Positions 45,601 to 57,300 of a DNA stretch of 64,000 nt are shown one piece after another. Each line of letters starts with the position of its first letter. Within the stretch, counting starts at the first letter, position 1. The position numbers were made by a program, and so were the translations under genes. Source of the DNA: Metridium senile (Eukaryota > Cnidaria > Anthozoa > Actiniaria > Metridiidae); contig OX459103.1 of the NCBI GenBank assembly GCA_949775045.1, positions 3,914,002 through 3,978,001 on the forward strand, in the 5' to 3' direction. The notes below the pieces were generated by a model. That model had not been told where the DNA came from, did no database searches, and saw nothing but the letters and a program-made list of their open reading frames with translations.

Positions 45601-48600
45601 AATTTTCCACTTTTAGACCCCCCTACCCCTCGGAATTTCCGTGACCCTCCGTGGGGGGGGGGGTATGGATATTTTCTGGAACTACACGATTGAATCGAGA
45701 TTAAAGATATTTTGAATGCTCCACGATCTTTTAATTTCCCTGCCTGCGTAGTAGCGATTTTGCTAACCAATTTCATCGGCTAAAGGCTCATCTGAAGGCT
45801 TTAAAAGGCTCAAAACTGTCACTAGTTTCTACTCCGCTTTCTTGTACTTCTAAGACAGACTAAGTAAGAAAGTTCTCAGTCTTCGAAAGTACTTTGTAAA
45901 CCTTCGCTTTTCTTACTACTGTACATGTCCTTTGAATCCAGGTATAATTCTTTATCGGTATCTGATAAAGACTGATATTCTGATTGTCTAGTTTAAACTG
46001 ATGTCAGGGATGATTCAGTCAACGGTAAATACTGCCGATTTATCGAACTTTTCTTACTCAAAACAACAGAAGTAACAGAGAAACACTGAGTGACACTAGC
46101 TTGAGTTTCCCGAATTTACGTCACAAGGTTACCAGTCTCCCAATTCCCGGCCAACCCGAAGGGGCGCGGTCGATTTTAAAGTTTAGGGCGCTATTTCTCC
46201 GCGAATAAATGTTCAAATCAAATTTTTTTTTTAGATCATGGCTGACCTATATATCAACTTCTTAAAACGCCAAAAAACCGCGAGAGTTCATATACACTTT
46301 AAATCTATTACATAATAACTACTGTATTTCATAATTGCTGCAAAGTCTCATGGGAAGAGTCAATCAATACTGCTTTGTGATTGGCTGTCAAGCCTTCGCA
46401 CAACTGGATGATTACACCTTATTAAGTAGGGTTTGTTTACAGCATACCTTTGTTGTTTGTAATAGTCTATGACTTGTTTAGGAACTGCTTCAAGGGCTGC
46501 CAATCCTTCCCTTATTCTAACATCCATGCTATCATGTTGAGCTACACTTGACTCCTGAAATGTTCAATGATTCCAGAAGCAATTGAAACAACCATTTTTA
46601 TACTGCATTACTGTACCTATTTTTACATCCATGCTTTCATAATTAGCTACACTTGACTTGCCAAACTTTAATTGCATTTTGCACAGAACAGCGAAACTTT
46701 CCATAAATGCCTACTAGTTCTTTTAGATGACATTGCCAAAATATTAAAACATCTGTTTACTTATAAAAGTTATTTCCACCATTTATGAAAGAGGTTTATA
46801 CTCTTTGTTTTTGAGGGTTGTACTTACACAAGATGTTGAGTCAGCAACTGTGGCTTTGTCTTCACAACTTTTTCTTTTCTTTGCTGCGAAAATTAATGAA
46901 TGTTTTCTTCAAGCCAATATTTGTTGACAAAAACTATGCTATTGTATTCCATATTTAAAGTGAAACAACTCAAGTAGCAAAGGTTTTTTTTTAATCATAC
47001 AATTGCTGTTTGCCTTGCACCTTTGGTACTCCCTGTACTTTTACTTTGCTACTAAAGGAAGAGCACTAATATTTAGCTACGGTAGTTCCTTTAGCTAGAA
47101 GTTTATTCATTCCTCCTCTCTCCATCATTATGAGAGGCATAATGGTCTAGTGGTTAGGGTACCAAATTCCTGGCCTAATGGTCTGAGTTCGATTCCCGGC
47201 CCGAGCGATTACATTGTGTTCTTGGGCAAGACACTTAACTCAGACTCTATGTGCCTCATCTTCTAGGATGAGGATGGAAAACCGAAGGTCCCGTCTGCCT
47301 TCACTTTAATTCCTATATAAGATGGACGTAAAAGATCCTGTTGTGCTCTTCGAAAAGAGAAGGGGATTGTCTCCTGGCACAACAGTCAGGTCTCAGCATA
47401 CTATAGGGCCCACAGTAAATGGCGTAAGCTATTGTGGTGTCCCTGCCTTCCCCGCAGGGGAGCCTGAGTCTAGGTTTACCTTTTCTATCTGCGGGTTTAT
47501 CGTTGTGTCGAGATTACACATGACGTAATGCCACAGGTAAACCACCTATCAATTACAATTACTACTCTATGACGTAGCCTGAGTAAACACACCAAGTGTG
47601 TCTAGTTAGTCGGGCTAGAAGGCCCGACTCTAGGTTTACCTTTTAGCCAATCTATGTATGTATCTGTCATGTCGCGTATAGTCCCCCATGATGCTTTGGG
47701 AACGAACACAGGAAGCCCAAAGTAGAATTGTTTAGCCTCCTGTGTTGATTTTATGACTAGCCCGACTTCACGCTCATAGAGCATCTAGTTTGTTATAAGC
47801 TACTGGCACTGCTACTTCAATAATTGTTGCTTCCTTACAAGCACTGACATAGACAGTATCAGTCTTGTCACTTACTTTGACAAGAAGATGACGATGTCTC
47901 CAATGACTTGTTACTAGCCAAAAGTACTGATTTTTCCCAGTTTCTTCTGTCTCGTCCAGGAGAAGCAGATATGTTGATGTTGATGACTTGTCTTGACAGG
48001 ACAACATAACTAAATGGAGAAAAAGATGATGATTGACATATAATGATAGTATAATAATGATGATAGTAATGATTATAGTGATAGTTTAATGATACTATTA
48101 GTATGATGACTAGATTAACATGTGCACATTCTAACAAGTTTTATTGTACACTCCTTTGTGTCTATGTCAATAAATAAACTTACTTAGTACTTATTATCAT
48201 ATGACCAGTATTTTGTCAAGTGCGCTCTCTTAAGAAAACCTTTGGAAAAAGTCATGTGATGGGGGCCGTACAGCTTTTTTCACCTGGTCTGTACAAACAC
48301 GTACGGACCCGCTACTCGAAACATCACAATAAAAATGGCCTTTAAATTAAAAAGCTTGGGTCATATGATAAAAAACTTATTGACTGAGTTACGTCGGGCC
48401 GTATGGGAAAATATTTGGCTCTTGGTCATTTGTACGGACCTCGCGTACGGCCCTCCCACTCAGTCAATAAGTACTTAATATTTAATACTTATACAGTAAT
48501 GATCATAATACTTGCAATGATCATGATGAAGATGATGATAATTGAAGCATAGTTACCGTAAAGATTAAAATGTTTAAAAACAAAAGTGATACTGAAGTTG

Positions 48601-51600
48601 CTAATCATGACACTCGTAATCATCATGACAATGATGATAATGTTGATGATACAATGGATGATGATGATGATAATGACAATACATAGTGATGCTGATTTTA
48701 GTGTTGTTTACCCTAGAAACTAGAGGGTTTCTTGATCTAGCTACTATTTGTATTTATCATTTGTACGCCTGTCAAACGAGCCTATAGTCAAACGAGCCTA
48801 GTCTATCAACATAGAAGTGAGATTCTAAGCTCTTTGGGCCAGAGGTTGAATTCTAGTTGCATCACAAACCATCAAATTTTACAAACGCTAAAGCAAGTAG
48901 AAAATAACCTCTGGTTCCCAGGGTAAGTAATTTTTTGACAGTATATCTACAGAATGGATTTACATTACCAAACCATCATTGATACCCATTACAACATGAA
49001 CATGCAATAATTTTCAAGTGAACCTAGATTCTAGACAGTTAATATGTATCCAAAAGCTTACTCATTCTCCAAGGTCAAGATAAACATGAGAGGAGATTTC
49101 TGTTTGTCTCCAACACAGTGATTCGAACAAAGAAACTCAAAACTCTCCACTTTTCCTGAAAGAATGCTTCCTAAAACCAAGAAAAATAAAATGATATACA
49201 TCAATTCAAAATGAATCACTAGACCATGTTTGAAAAGAAAACGGTTGAATACATATGTCATTGATCCTAATTTTCAAGCGAGGTAAGGGATTGCAGAAAA
49301 CTATTTATCTATTATATAGTAATACAATCCTTTCCTATATTTGCATAACAGTTCTGCACTAAACCATGTTTGATTTTTCATTGTTTCTTCTTTGTTATAA
49401 GTGTCGCATGTAGCAAATACATTATTTAGATACCTTCATGTATAAAAGATCCAACAGGAAATATGATAGAGGTGTGGCCTTCGGATGTGGTCTCGTAAAT
49501 TGCATTGGGATCGTGGCACCTCATGAAACTAGTCCGGTCACTAACACTATCTGGAAGTTGAGAACAGAACACTTGCTGATTATTACATGACTACCATATC
49601 TACTTTACTTGATAAGTGCCATGGTGCTTATTAAATTTTTCTTGAAATTACTGTCCCCTTCTTGATCAGAACTACGAATATTAGGGGGATAACTTAATGG
49701 GTGAGCGGTGAAATATAATTACTTTGAACTGAAGAATGTAGCTTTTGATAAAAATTGATTTCCAATGCTGTTCTAGAGTAACATTGTAGTGTTTAAGTGC
49801 AGAGCTTATAAGAGGGCGGCGCTTATTCAAGTAAATAATAATAATAACAAACTTTATTTAAACACAGTTACTCAATTTGAAAAGCTGGTCTCCCTAGAGG
49901 CAGTATCCTCCAAAGGGGAAGTGACTTCATTGTATAATTACCAGGTGTGTATTCGTGGTTCAAGTGACGACTGCATCTCTGGATTGGTATCTGACTGTTT
50001 CTCAACACAGATACTGCTCTAATGTACGAACCAGATGGAGGCTCAACTGAGAAACAAAACTAACGTTATAATACAGTGCTACAATAAATTAACATCTGAG
50101 GGTCGGACTATTTGACTTTTTTGAGGGAGGGGGGGATGGAATTTTTTTTGCAAGATATTTTTTTCACACTGACGAGCAAGCCAGTTATCTTTTTTCAGTC
50201 AAACAGCAAAGCATGACATTTTTTTCTAGATTGTTAGATTTTTTTGTCACATTCTGTTTGCATCATATTTTTTTCCCCAGAGCTTGTACTGAACAATTTT
50301 TTTCCTTGCTCAGAGGACTGCATGATATTTTTTCAAAATCTTCAACCACCACCCCTCCTCCCCCTCAAAAGTCAAATGGTCCGCCCCTAGTAGCTGAAAC
50401 TTTTGATAGACTGAAATCCAAACGACATAGTTTGAAGTAAAATTAAAATATGAGTTTTATATATTATATGTTTATGCCACTCTTACTTTTGGTCTTGAAT
50501 ATAAAGGGACAAATGCAAAGTCTCCTAACGAAAACCACATCTAGTAACTTTGAATACTGTAACAACAATAGAATAATGTCAGAATTGATGGCCAAACAAT
50601 GGAAGGAGGAAGACTATGGAATGGTTTTATATAGCTTGAGTATTGGAATGGAAATAATATGAAATAATTACTATCATCAATATCTTTATTTTCACCATCA
50701 TCATCATTATATATCATCATCATCAATGTCAAAATCATCATTACAGCCAAACCTACAGAAGCGTTCCTATCGAGGTTGGAAGGCTCGATTTATTCTTCCA
50801 AACTTGATTTGAAATTTGTTTTGAAATTTGCATAAATGAATCGAAACTTGTAAGTTTCAAAAACCGCCTCAAATCAAAACATTACTTTCAATGTTTTTTT
50901 TGGACAACAGAAACTTGCTAAACCTGGTCTGCTTACAGAAACATTGTTATAAATACTTACTAAAGTATTCTATTACAATAGCATTATCAGTTATTGACCA
51001 CAGATCGTGATTTTGGGACCATTATCAGTTGACGGTTGAAGTCTGCAATTTGAAACTAACAAGATTCGATTCATTTATGCAAATTTCAAACCAAATTTAA
51101 AATCAAGTTTGGAAGAATAAATCGAGCCTTCCAGCCTCGAAAGGAACGCTTCTGTAGGTTTGTCTGTAATATCATCATAATTGAAATCATCATCATTATC
51201 ATTAATGGTCATTAAAATCACAATGATCATCATCATTATTGTCATCTTTATCACCACCACCACCATCATCGTTAAAGTAATCATCATCACCACTATCATA
51301 ATAACCATAATAATAATAATAATTTATTTCTTAAAAACCCATACCGGTATCACAAAAGTCTCGATGCTTTTTACAATAAAAATGTTATCATAACAATATA
51401 AAATATCTAATATTCATCATCACCACCACCACCACCACCATCATCATCAATGCCATACCGTATGATTACAGTTGTTAGCAGCATACTCCTGATAAAACAA
51501 TGCAAAACAAAGTCCACATAAACAATAAATCCCCCAAACATATTTGTTTTAGATAAGCAATTACTAAATTGTGATCGCAATCTTCTCGACGCACACCTGG

Positions 51601-51813
51601 ACCTTGTGGAAACATAGCTAGAATGACACTTTGTTGTCAGAATTGACATTGATCATGATTGTGTTCATGAGGCTCCGCGCAAATCTGTGAGAACATTTCT
51701 TAAATTTCGCGAAAAGTTCTCAACTTTACAGAACATTAAACTACAAAATAAAAACATACCTCTGCTCCCTCATTTATGTAAGAAGCTTTAAAGCCATAGT
51801 CTTGGAATTCCAT
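42644..51813 (-). CDS. p53-family gene A (divergent, no SAM domain found)
   Basis: Supported exons: 51760-51813 (MEFQDYGFKASYINEGAE, likely start), 50487-50556, 49942-50046, 49434-49550, 49062-49155, 47876-48009, 46828-46883, 46448-46554, 42644-42830. Phases agree from 50487 to the stop. One exon holding the first DNA-binding strand, between 51760 and 50556, was not found. Family marks: CPFIFK, PPSGSYIRAVSVL, the zinc pairs C-x2-H (QRCSRHLNHE) and C-x3-C (FLCSNHCVGD), SPGRDRR, a KKRK basic patch, a tetramerisation helix (IREGLAALEAVPKQVIDYY) and a C-terminal RYTLRRTV motif as in gene B. Relative to human p53, positions 248, 249, 273, 275 and 277 read K, S, N, S, S. The family are stress- and germline-related transcription factors; binding here is unproven. 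It resembles the short p53 copies reported in Nematostella. Confidence 0.85.
43383..43600 (+). pseudogene. THAP-domain-like remnant inside the transposon
   Basis: ATG begins MPSRSVLGGCSNRVEDKRGI, then a stop; in a shifted frame KDHTLAKARRHKSVNLV follows. The GGCSN start and the TLAKARRHK-x-VNLV stretch resemble the N-terminal half of THAP zinc fingers, which sit at the N-terminus of some DNA transposases. Stops and frameshifts show it is dead. The match is short, so the label is tentative. Confidence 0.5.
44709..45687. mobile_element. Element nested inside the Kolobok-like transposon
   Basis: GTGTAGTTCCAGAAAATATC followed by CATACCCCCCC-ACGGAGGG at the left mirrors the right end, CCCTCCGTGGGG to GATATTTTCTGGAACTACAC. 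GAT flanks both ends. CCCCCTACCCC-TGGAATTTCC blocks repeat inside both arms. Confidence 0.82.
47134..47530 (+). mobile_element. tRNA-derived SINE
   Basis: A polymerase III A box TGGTCTAGTGG (47143-47153) and B box GTTCGATTCCC (47187-47197) have tRNA-like spacing. After them comes TTGTGTTCTTGGGCAAGACA, a central segment shared by many marine-animal SINEs. It lies in an intron of p53-like gene A, antisense to it. The 3' boundary is a guess. Confidence 0.8.
49830..49875 (-). mobile_element. LINE-type 3' tail fragment
   Basis: AATAATAATAATAACAAACT followed by TTATTTAAACACAG resembles the tail next to the LINE at 37396. It lies just beside the p53-A exon at 49942. Confidence 0.45.
50744..51166. 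mobile_element. TA-flanked inverted-repeat element in p53-A intron
   Basis: CAGCCAAACCTACAGAAGCG at the left mirrors CGCTTCTGTAGGTTTGTCTG at the right. Arms of about 100 bp include GCTCGATTTATTCTTCCAAA. TA flanks both sides (50742-50743, 51167-51168). Confidence 0.85.
51180..51445. repeat. (ATC)n / (ACC)n stretch
   Basis: Loose ATC triplets, then CCACCACCACCACCACCACC at 51422-51440, in an intron of p53-like gene A. Confidence 0.8.
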
Positions 51814-54321
51814 GGTAAATGCTGATAACAAATTGGAGAAATATTATCTTCAAAGAACGTCACGCTGCAAAAACGTCCCGCACACAAATGTAAACATGTA
51901 GTCTCAATTTATTTCTACGATTTCAAACTCTTGTTCAACTAAATAATATACCAAATGCATAAACGCTAGCTTGAAGCAAAGTTTACAGATAGCTAGAAAT
52001 TAAAGTTGAAGCTAAAAAAATGAGTAACTGTGTTGATGTTTTGGAAACTGTTTGGTTGACTTCGAAAGTGCTGTCGCATCAAAAATTTGCGCGGCGCGAT
52101 TTTAGCTTCGTTTTACTAAGAAAAGCATTCAAATTCGTACATAGTGGGGCTTAGAATTAGGACAGCTCGGCTTAAGTAAGTATAAATGCAGAAAAAGTGA
52201 TCCAAAGAATAAAATATTACCTTATTTTAGTAAGTTCGTAGATTTCTCACCTTCCTTGGTCCGCGCTTCAACACTTTGACAGATTCCGACACGTGAATAT
52301 GCAAATTAGTTCACGTGCAACAAAATGTACTGTGGGGAGTGGGGTAAGAATGAGAATTTGCACTAAAATTTGCAACATAAATGAACCAAAATTTAAAAAA
52401 AAAAAAATGGTGGGGTGGGCCATCATTTTTGAGCATGAAAAAGGGGGCCATGAAAAATTAAGCAATACACTGGGGGTATTTGGGGGTAATTGTGGTGCAT
52501 TGTATAGGGGTGGGCTACGTGTAACTATGCATAGACTAAGGGGTGGGCCAATAAAAGTCATTCCTTGGGAATTTTGAATTTTCCGGCCCACCCCCCCTAT
52601 ACTTTATGACCAGTCCCTTAGCAAATCAAAATAAGAATGAATGAACAAAAGCTGTTTAAAATGTAAATGATATTTTTTAAACAAATATTTAAAAGAGAAA
52701 ATGAAGGACAACATTAAACAACATTATTTTTCTTGTTTTTATCTATTTATTTTCTTCATTCATGGTAGCTGAAAATTGTATAAAATGACGGCAATAAAAA
52801 TATCCAATAGGAATGTGAACCTTAACTAATAGATCAAGTAATTTATCCTAAGTTTAAATCAATAAACTTTATATAATCATATTTGGAACTTTTTCAATCT
52901 AATAATTTTTTTTATAGAGTATGTGTTTCATTTTCACAAACAAACTTTAGAGTATTTATATTAGTACTGCTACACTGTAATTCTTTAATTTACAGTTGCA
53001 TGGAGTGGTTTTCAAAAACCAGTGAAAAGCACTCTTTAAAACTATCCAACTCCCATTTTGGGAATACTTAGTAGTTGTTTTGTGTTTCAGTTGTAACCAA
53101 CAAAACTCACTCTTTTAACAAGAACTCTCACCTATATAAGCCGACTTTTGCAATATGCTTGATTTGCCACATACACCTTTTTCAATAAAGGTTGACACGA
53201 CGAATAACAGCAAATGGCAATTTCAAGACCAAAAGGGTTTGTGGTAACACATATAACATATCCTAGCAATTTTCGTGATTGCTAAGCACAGTTTCATCAA
53301 TTTCTAAGCTTTATTATAGGGGACTGGCATTGTGCAGTAAATTCGTCATCTACCACAAAAGATGCATAAAGAATTAATACCAAAGACCTACAATTCCCTT
53401 TCATCATGCAATCACCGTTCGCCATTTACAATTCACTCTGTTTTACTTTTTTGAAATAAGTGTATTATTAAAGTAATAAACACAAAATGACCACACATAA
53501 ACTTATGGATTATTGTGAATGACTGAGCATTATGCATAGAGCATTGTTTTGATTCCATTTGTAGATTGCAAATCAAGCATATCGTGAAAGACCCGGCTAT
53601 GCAGGATAGTTTTTCATAGTGTATCAGAAATCTTCTGTACTGTCGGTGTATTAACTGTTAATAAATGTAACAAAACCATTGTAATATACAACTATTTACA
53701 AGTCTGAAAAGAGACAATATGGTTATATACCAGTGATATGGTATATGATAATGATGATTATAGTGGTGACGATAATGATGCTGCATCACAGTGAGGATTA
53801 GGGTATCAATGATAATGATGTTGGCAATGATGATGATAAAGGGGGAGGAAGTTGATAAAAAAGATGATGATGATGATAATGATGATGATGATGATGGTAA
53901 TGATAATGATGGTGGTAATAATAATGATGGTGGTGATGATAATGATGGTGATTATAATGATGGTGATGATAATGATACTATAATGACGATAGTGATGATG
54001 ATAATGATGGTGATAACAATGGTGATAATAATGATGGTGATGATACTAATGATGGTAATGATGATAATGATACTTGAAGTTGTTGTTGTTGAAAAAGATG
54101 CTCGCAATAATGATGATGATGATGATCGATACTCTCTAGAATGTTGTTATTCTTTTTGAAATATACTTAACAACACTTTCTATTGAAATGCATGTCCACA
54201 AAATTGCAAAAAGTCACCATGCATATAAAAAAATATACTTCAGTTCAAAATGTTGACTTCTAACCCTTAAATTAGGGTTTAACAATGACTCTACTCTATA
54301 CAAGTTTCTTGGATGATTTAA
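51814..54321. other. Intergenic region between the two p53-family genes
   Basis: It separates the stop of gene B from the probable start of gene A and so holds the gene A promoter and the gene B 3' UTR. A mobile-element-like GGGGTGGG/CCCACCCC inverted pair (about 52320-52600) and a (GATGATAAT)n array at 53750-54125 are present. No further coding exon is evident. Confidence 0.65.
53750..54125. repeat. (GAT)n / (AATGATGGTGAT)n array
   Basis: GATGATAATGATGGTGATAA-type triplets and nonamers over about 375 bp. The 122-codon Asp/Asn-rich frame within it is a repeat translation. Confidence 0.92.
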
Positions 54322-57300
54322 CTATCTTTCACTTCCGTCCATATCTTTCCTCTTCAATCCCTTTCGATCCAAAGACACAGTTCGTTTCAAGGTAAAGCGC
54401 ACAGTAGAATACTCTGTGTCTGGATTACTCCTGGTTGAAGCATTAGAAGATGTACGAGAAAGCTGCGATAACGGGAATGTGGATGGCGGTGATCCTTCCG
54501 AGTCTGAATACTGAATGAGAGAAAGGGAATAAATTGATGAGATTCAACCTATATGACAAATGTAGTTCTCAAAGGTCACAGACTCAATGGACCCACACAA
54601 AAGTAAACGTGTAGTCTCAAAAAGTTGTCACCGACTTCACTCTCTAGTTGTCTATAGTCTTTACGGTAGCTATTTTACTTAGAGGCTTGAGACTGAACTA
54701 GTTATTTATCGGCAAATACAGACACACACTGACTTTTTAATGAACTTGAAAATTTCAATACTGTATGAAGAAATTATGAGTTTATTGAACTGTCAGCAAG
54801 TGCCTATATTTGCCGATAAAGAACGTGTCTAACTCTTTTAATATAAAAATTGAGTTCGCTGAGTGTGCATTATTAACAAATCACAGCACTCCACATGATC
54901 AATTTGAGCCAATGAGGAACTCAGATTTTGTACAGTGCACAATTTTAATATTAATAAATAATATAGTTCTACAAATTTATGCATAAACACAAGCTTGATG
55001 AAAAGTTTAAAAAGAACCAATTCAATGTATCAATAAGATTTTATTTCATGTATACACCTATTTCAATTAACGTTGTCCATCTGGAATGGTTAATCTGAGA
55101 CCGATAGGGATTGTGGGAGCTCATTAAATTCCAAATACATTGTTTTAGTCACACTTGAATTTAATGGTGCTGAATTACAGATAACAGTATTTCAATCAGA
55201 AGTAAACATTAATATTCAAGTGTGATTTTAATAGTGCATTTGCAGTTTAACAAGCTCCCACAATTCCTATCGGTCTCAGATCAACCATTCCAGATGGACA
55301 ATGTTAGTTGAAATAGGTGTATACATGAACGTAAAGTGTTTGCTCTATGAAAACAACAGTCATCATATCTTACTTGTGAGCTAGAAGCATTTCCTTTTTG
55401 TTGGTTTTCAACAAAAGATGTTGGTCCACATGGAGGGCAACTGAAAGAACATAGAGAAATAGTTGGATAAAAACTGTGAGAGGGCTAGTTAGTTTGAAGT
55501 TTACTCTAGAATTGTACCCAAATTATAACAACTCATAAACAAGCATTCCGCTAATACCAACACCTATCCACGCACCGACAACAACATCACTGACTGAACC
55601 AGACATATAAATACCACCACCGCCAGCCCCATATAGTCGTTTTCTTTACTCTGAAGATGACTTCCACTCAGGTTGTTGAAACATCAGACATCAACACATA
55701 TATGATAATCCATACTTACACCTGAAGGTTCCAACTATTCAAACTTCTTTAATATTACTAACAACAACATTTTTTCTCATAACTGTATACATGTATACTG
55801 GATCATAACTTATCAACATCAACAAGGTATACACCTACTTGCAAGAACGTTGTCATTAACATTTGAACATTTGTAATTTAGTGGATTAGGAATAAATTAA
55901 AAGTACAAAAGAAAGAGTTCTGCTTCAATGATCTTCTTTTGTACTTTTAATTTATTCCTAATCCACTAAATTACAAATGTTCAAATGTTGTATGACAACG
56001 TTCTTGCAAGTAGGTATATATTAAGCATCACGTTACAGTATGAGGAATTTAATAGTAATTAACCTACCTCGCTCTGTAGTTATCAACGAATGACTGTGGC
56101 ACCATATCCATTAGATCCAAACCTTCTTTGATTTTTAGTAGCAGTTCATACTTCTCTCTTCCGCGAATCTTGACAAAAGTAATCAAACAAATATTTATAA
56201 TAGTCTGTGGCATTTCGTATTTTTCCGGAAAAACATGTATGCATGCAGAAAGACAAAACAACAAACAAATAATAATAAATCACTTTTTTAATGTCTCATT
56301 TTTTTAGCCACACACAAGAGGAAGGCTAAGGCGTAACCTGTGACGCGTGATTTAGGCTAAAACAAGTGTGTGATTTGTGAAAATAACAAATGATTTAGTT
56401 GTTATACGTGAATACTATGTTGATCGTGACTTAAATGTGTAAGTGATGCGTGAATCTCATAAATATCGATTTGTGAAACGTGATGACAACCCCCCTTGGC
56501 CACCATCACACAAGTGCCCTACTAATTGGGGAGACTCAGACACACACTGATCACTACCTCTAAGTTAAATATTTTGGCACACAACTTTGCTCACATTTTT
56601 GCACAAATAAAAACAATAAAGCCAGATACAAGACAGCTAGTGTCTTACTAATTGGGTAGACACACACTCACACACTCACTACACTTAACTTAAATACTTT
56701 AGCACACAGCTCTGCTAATTCAACACATACAATTAAACCATTGTGGTTTTGAAGACACAACACTACAAACAAACTCAACTCACATATAACTTGCGCCCAA
56801 GTTGAGACAGTTAACCAATACACTACCTGTACCAACCATTAAACAGATCAAAATAGAGACAGCCAGCCAGATAAAGATAAACACATGACAAATACCTTTA
56901 AAGTAAACTCTTCATCCTCTTCTCTCTTGATTCTCTTGTAAGCTGCCAGCGATTGTAGTTGAAATCCTTCAGTTATTTTAGCTGCATCTGGAATAAGACA
57001 TCCTACACATCATTCAAAACTAAAAATTCCATTCTCTACTTTCAAATAACCATAATGCCCTCTGCTCTTGGGGGTAGATATTGTTATTCAAAATTGTTTG
57101 ATTTGAATTACAATTTGTTTGATTTGAATTACAAATACATGCAGTTACAATCATGGGTAAAATACCTTGGGACATTCTCGGTTTTTTACATGTAAAAGTT
57201 TTGTATAAAATTTTCACGTTTCCCCCTCTCCCCTGTATCACTGTTGAATTGTGGGAATGTGAAACGGTTGTCATTTGAAAAACCAATCAACATTGCTTAG

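Larger units (their letters stand above)
43098..46298. mobile_element. Kolobok-like DNA transposon, TTAA target duplication, decayed
   Basis: About 220-bp terminal inverted repeats face each other: AGTGTATATGAACTCTCGCG at the left and its exact complement at the right, continuing through GGGGCGCGGTCGA-type sequence. TTAA flanks both ends (43094-43097 and 46299-46302). A THAP-like fragment follows the left repeat, as in the TTAA-using Kolobok group. It lies in the last intron of p53-like gene A and contains a nested element (44709-45687). No intact transposase is visible. Confidence 0.8.

Noticed and set aside
47143..47197. Functional tRNA gene
   Set aside because: A and B boxes are present but the cloverleaf arms do not close and the sequence runs on into a SINE body.
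50940..51060. Candidate missing exon of p53-like gene A (acceptor TTGCAG near 51043)
   Set aside because: All three frames hit stops and the stretch lies inside the TA-flanked inverted-repeat element.
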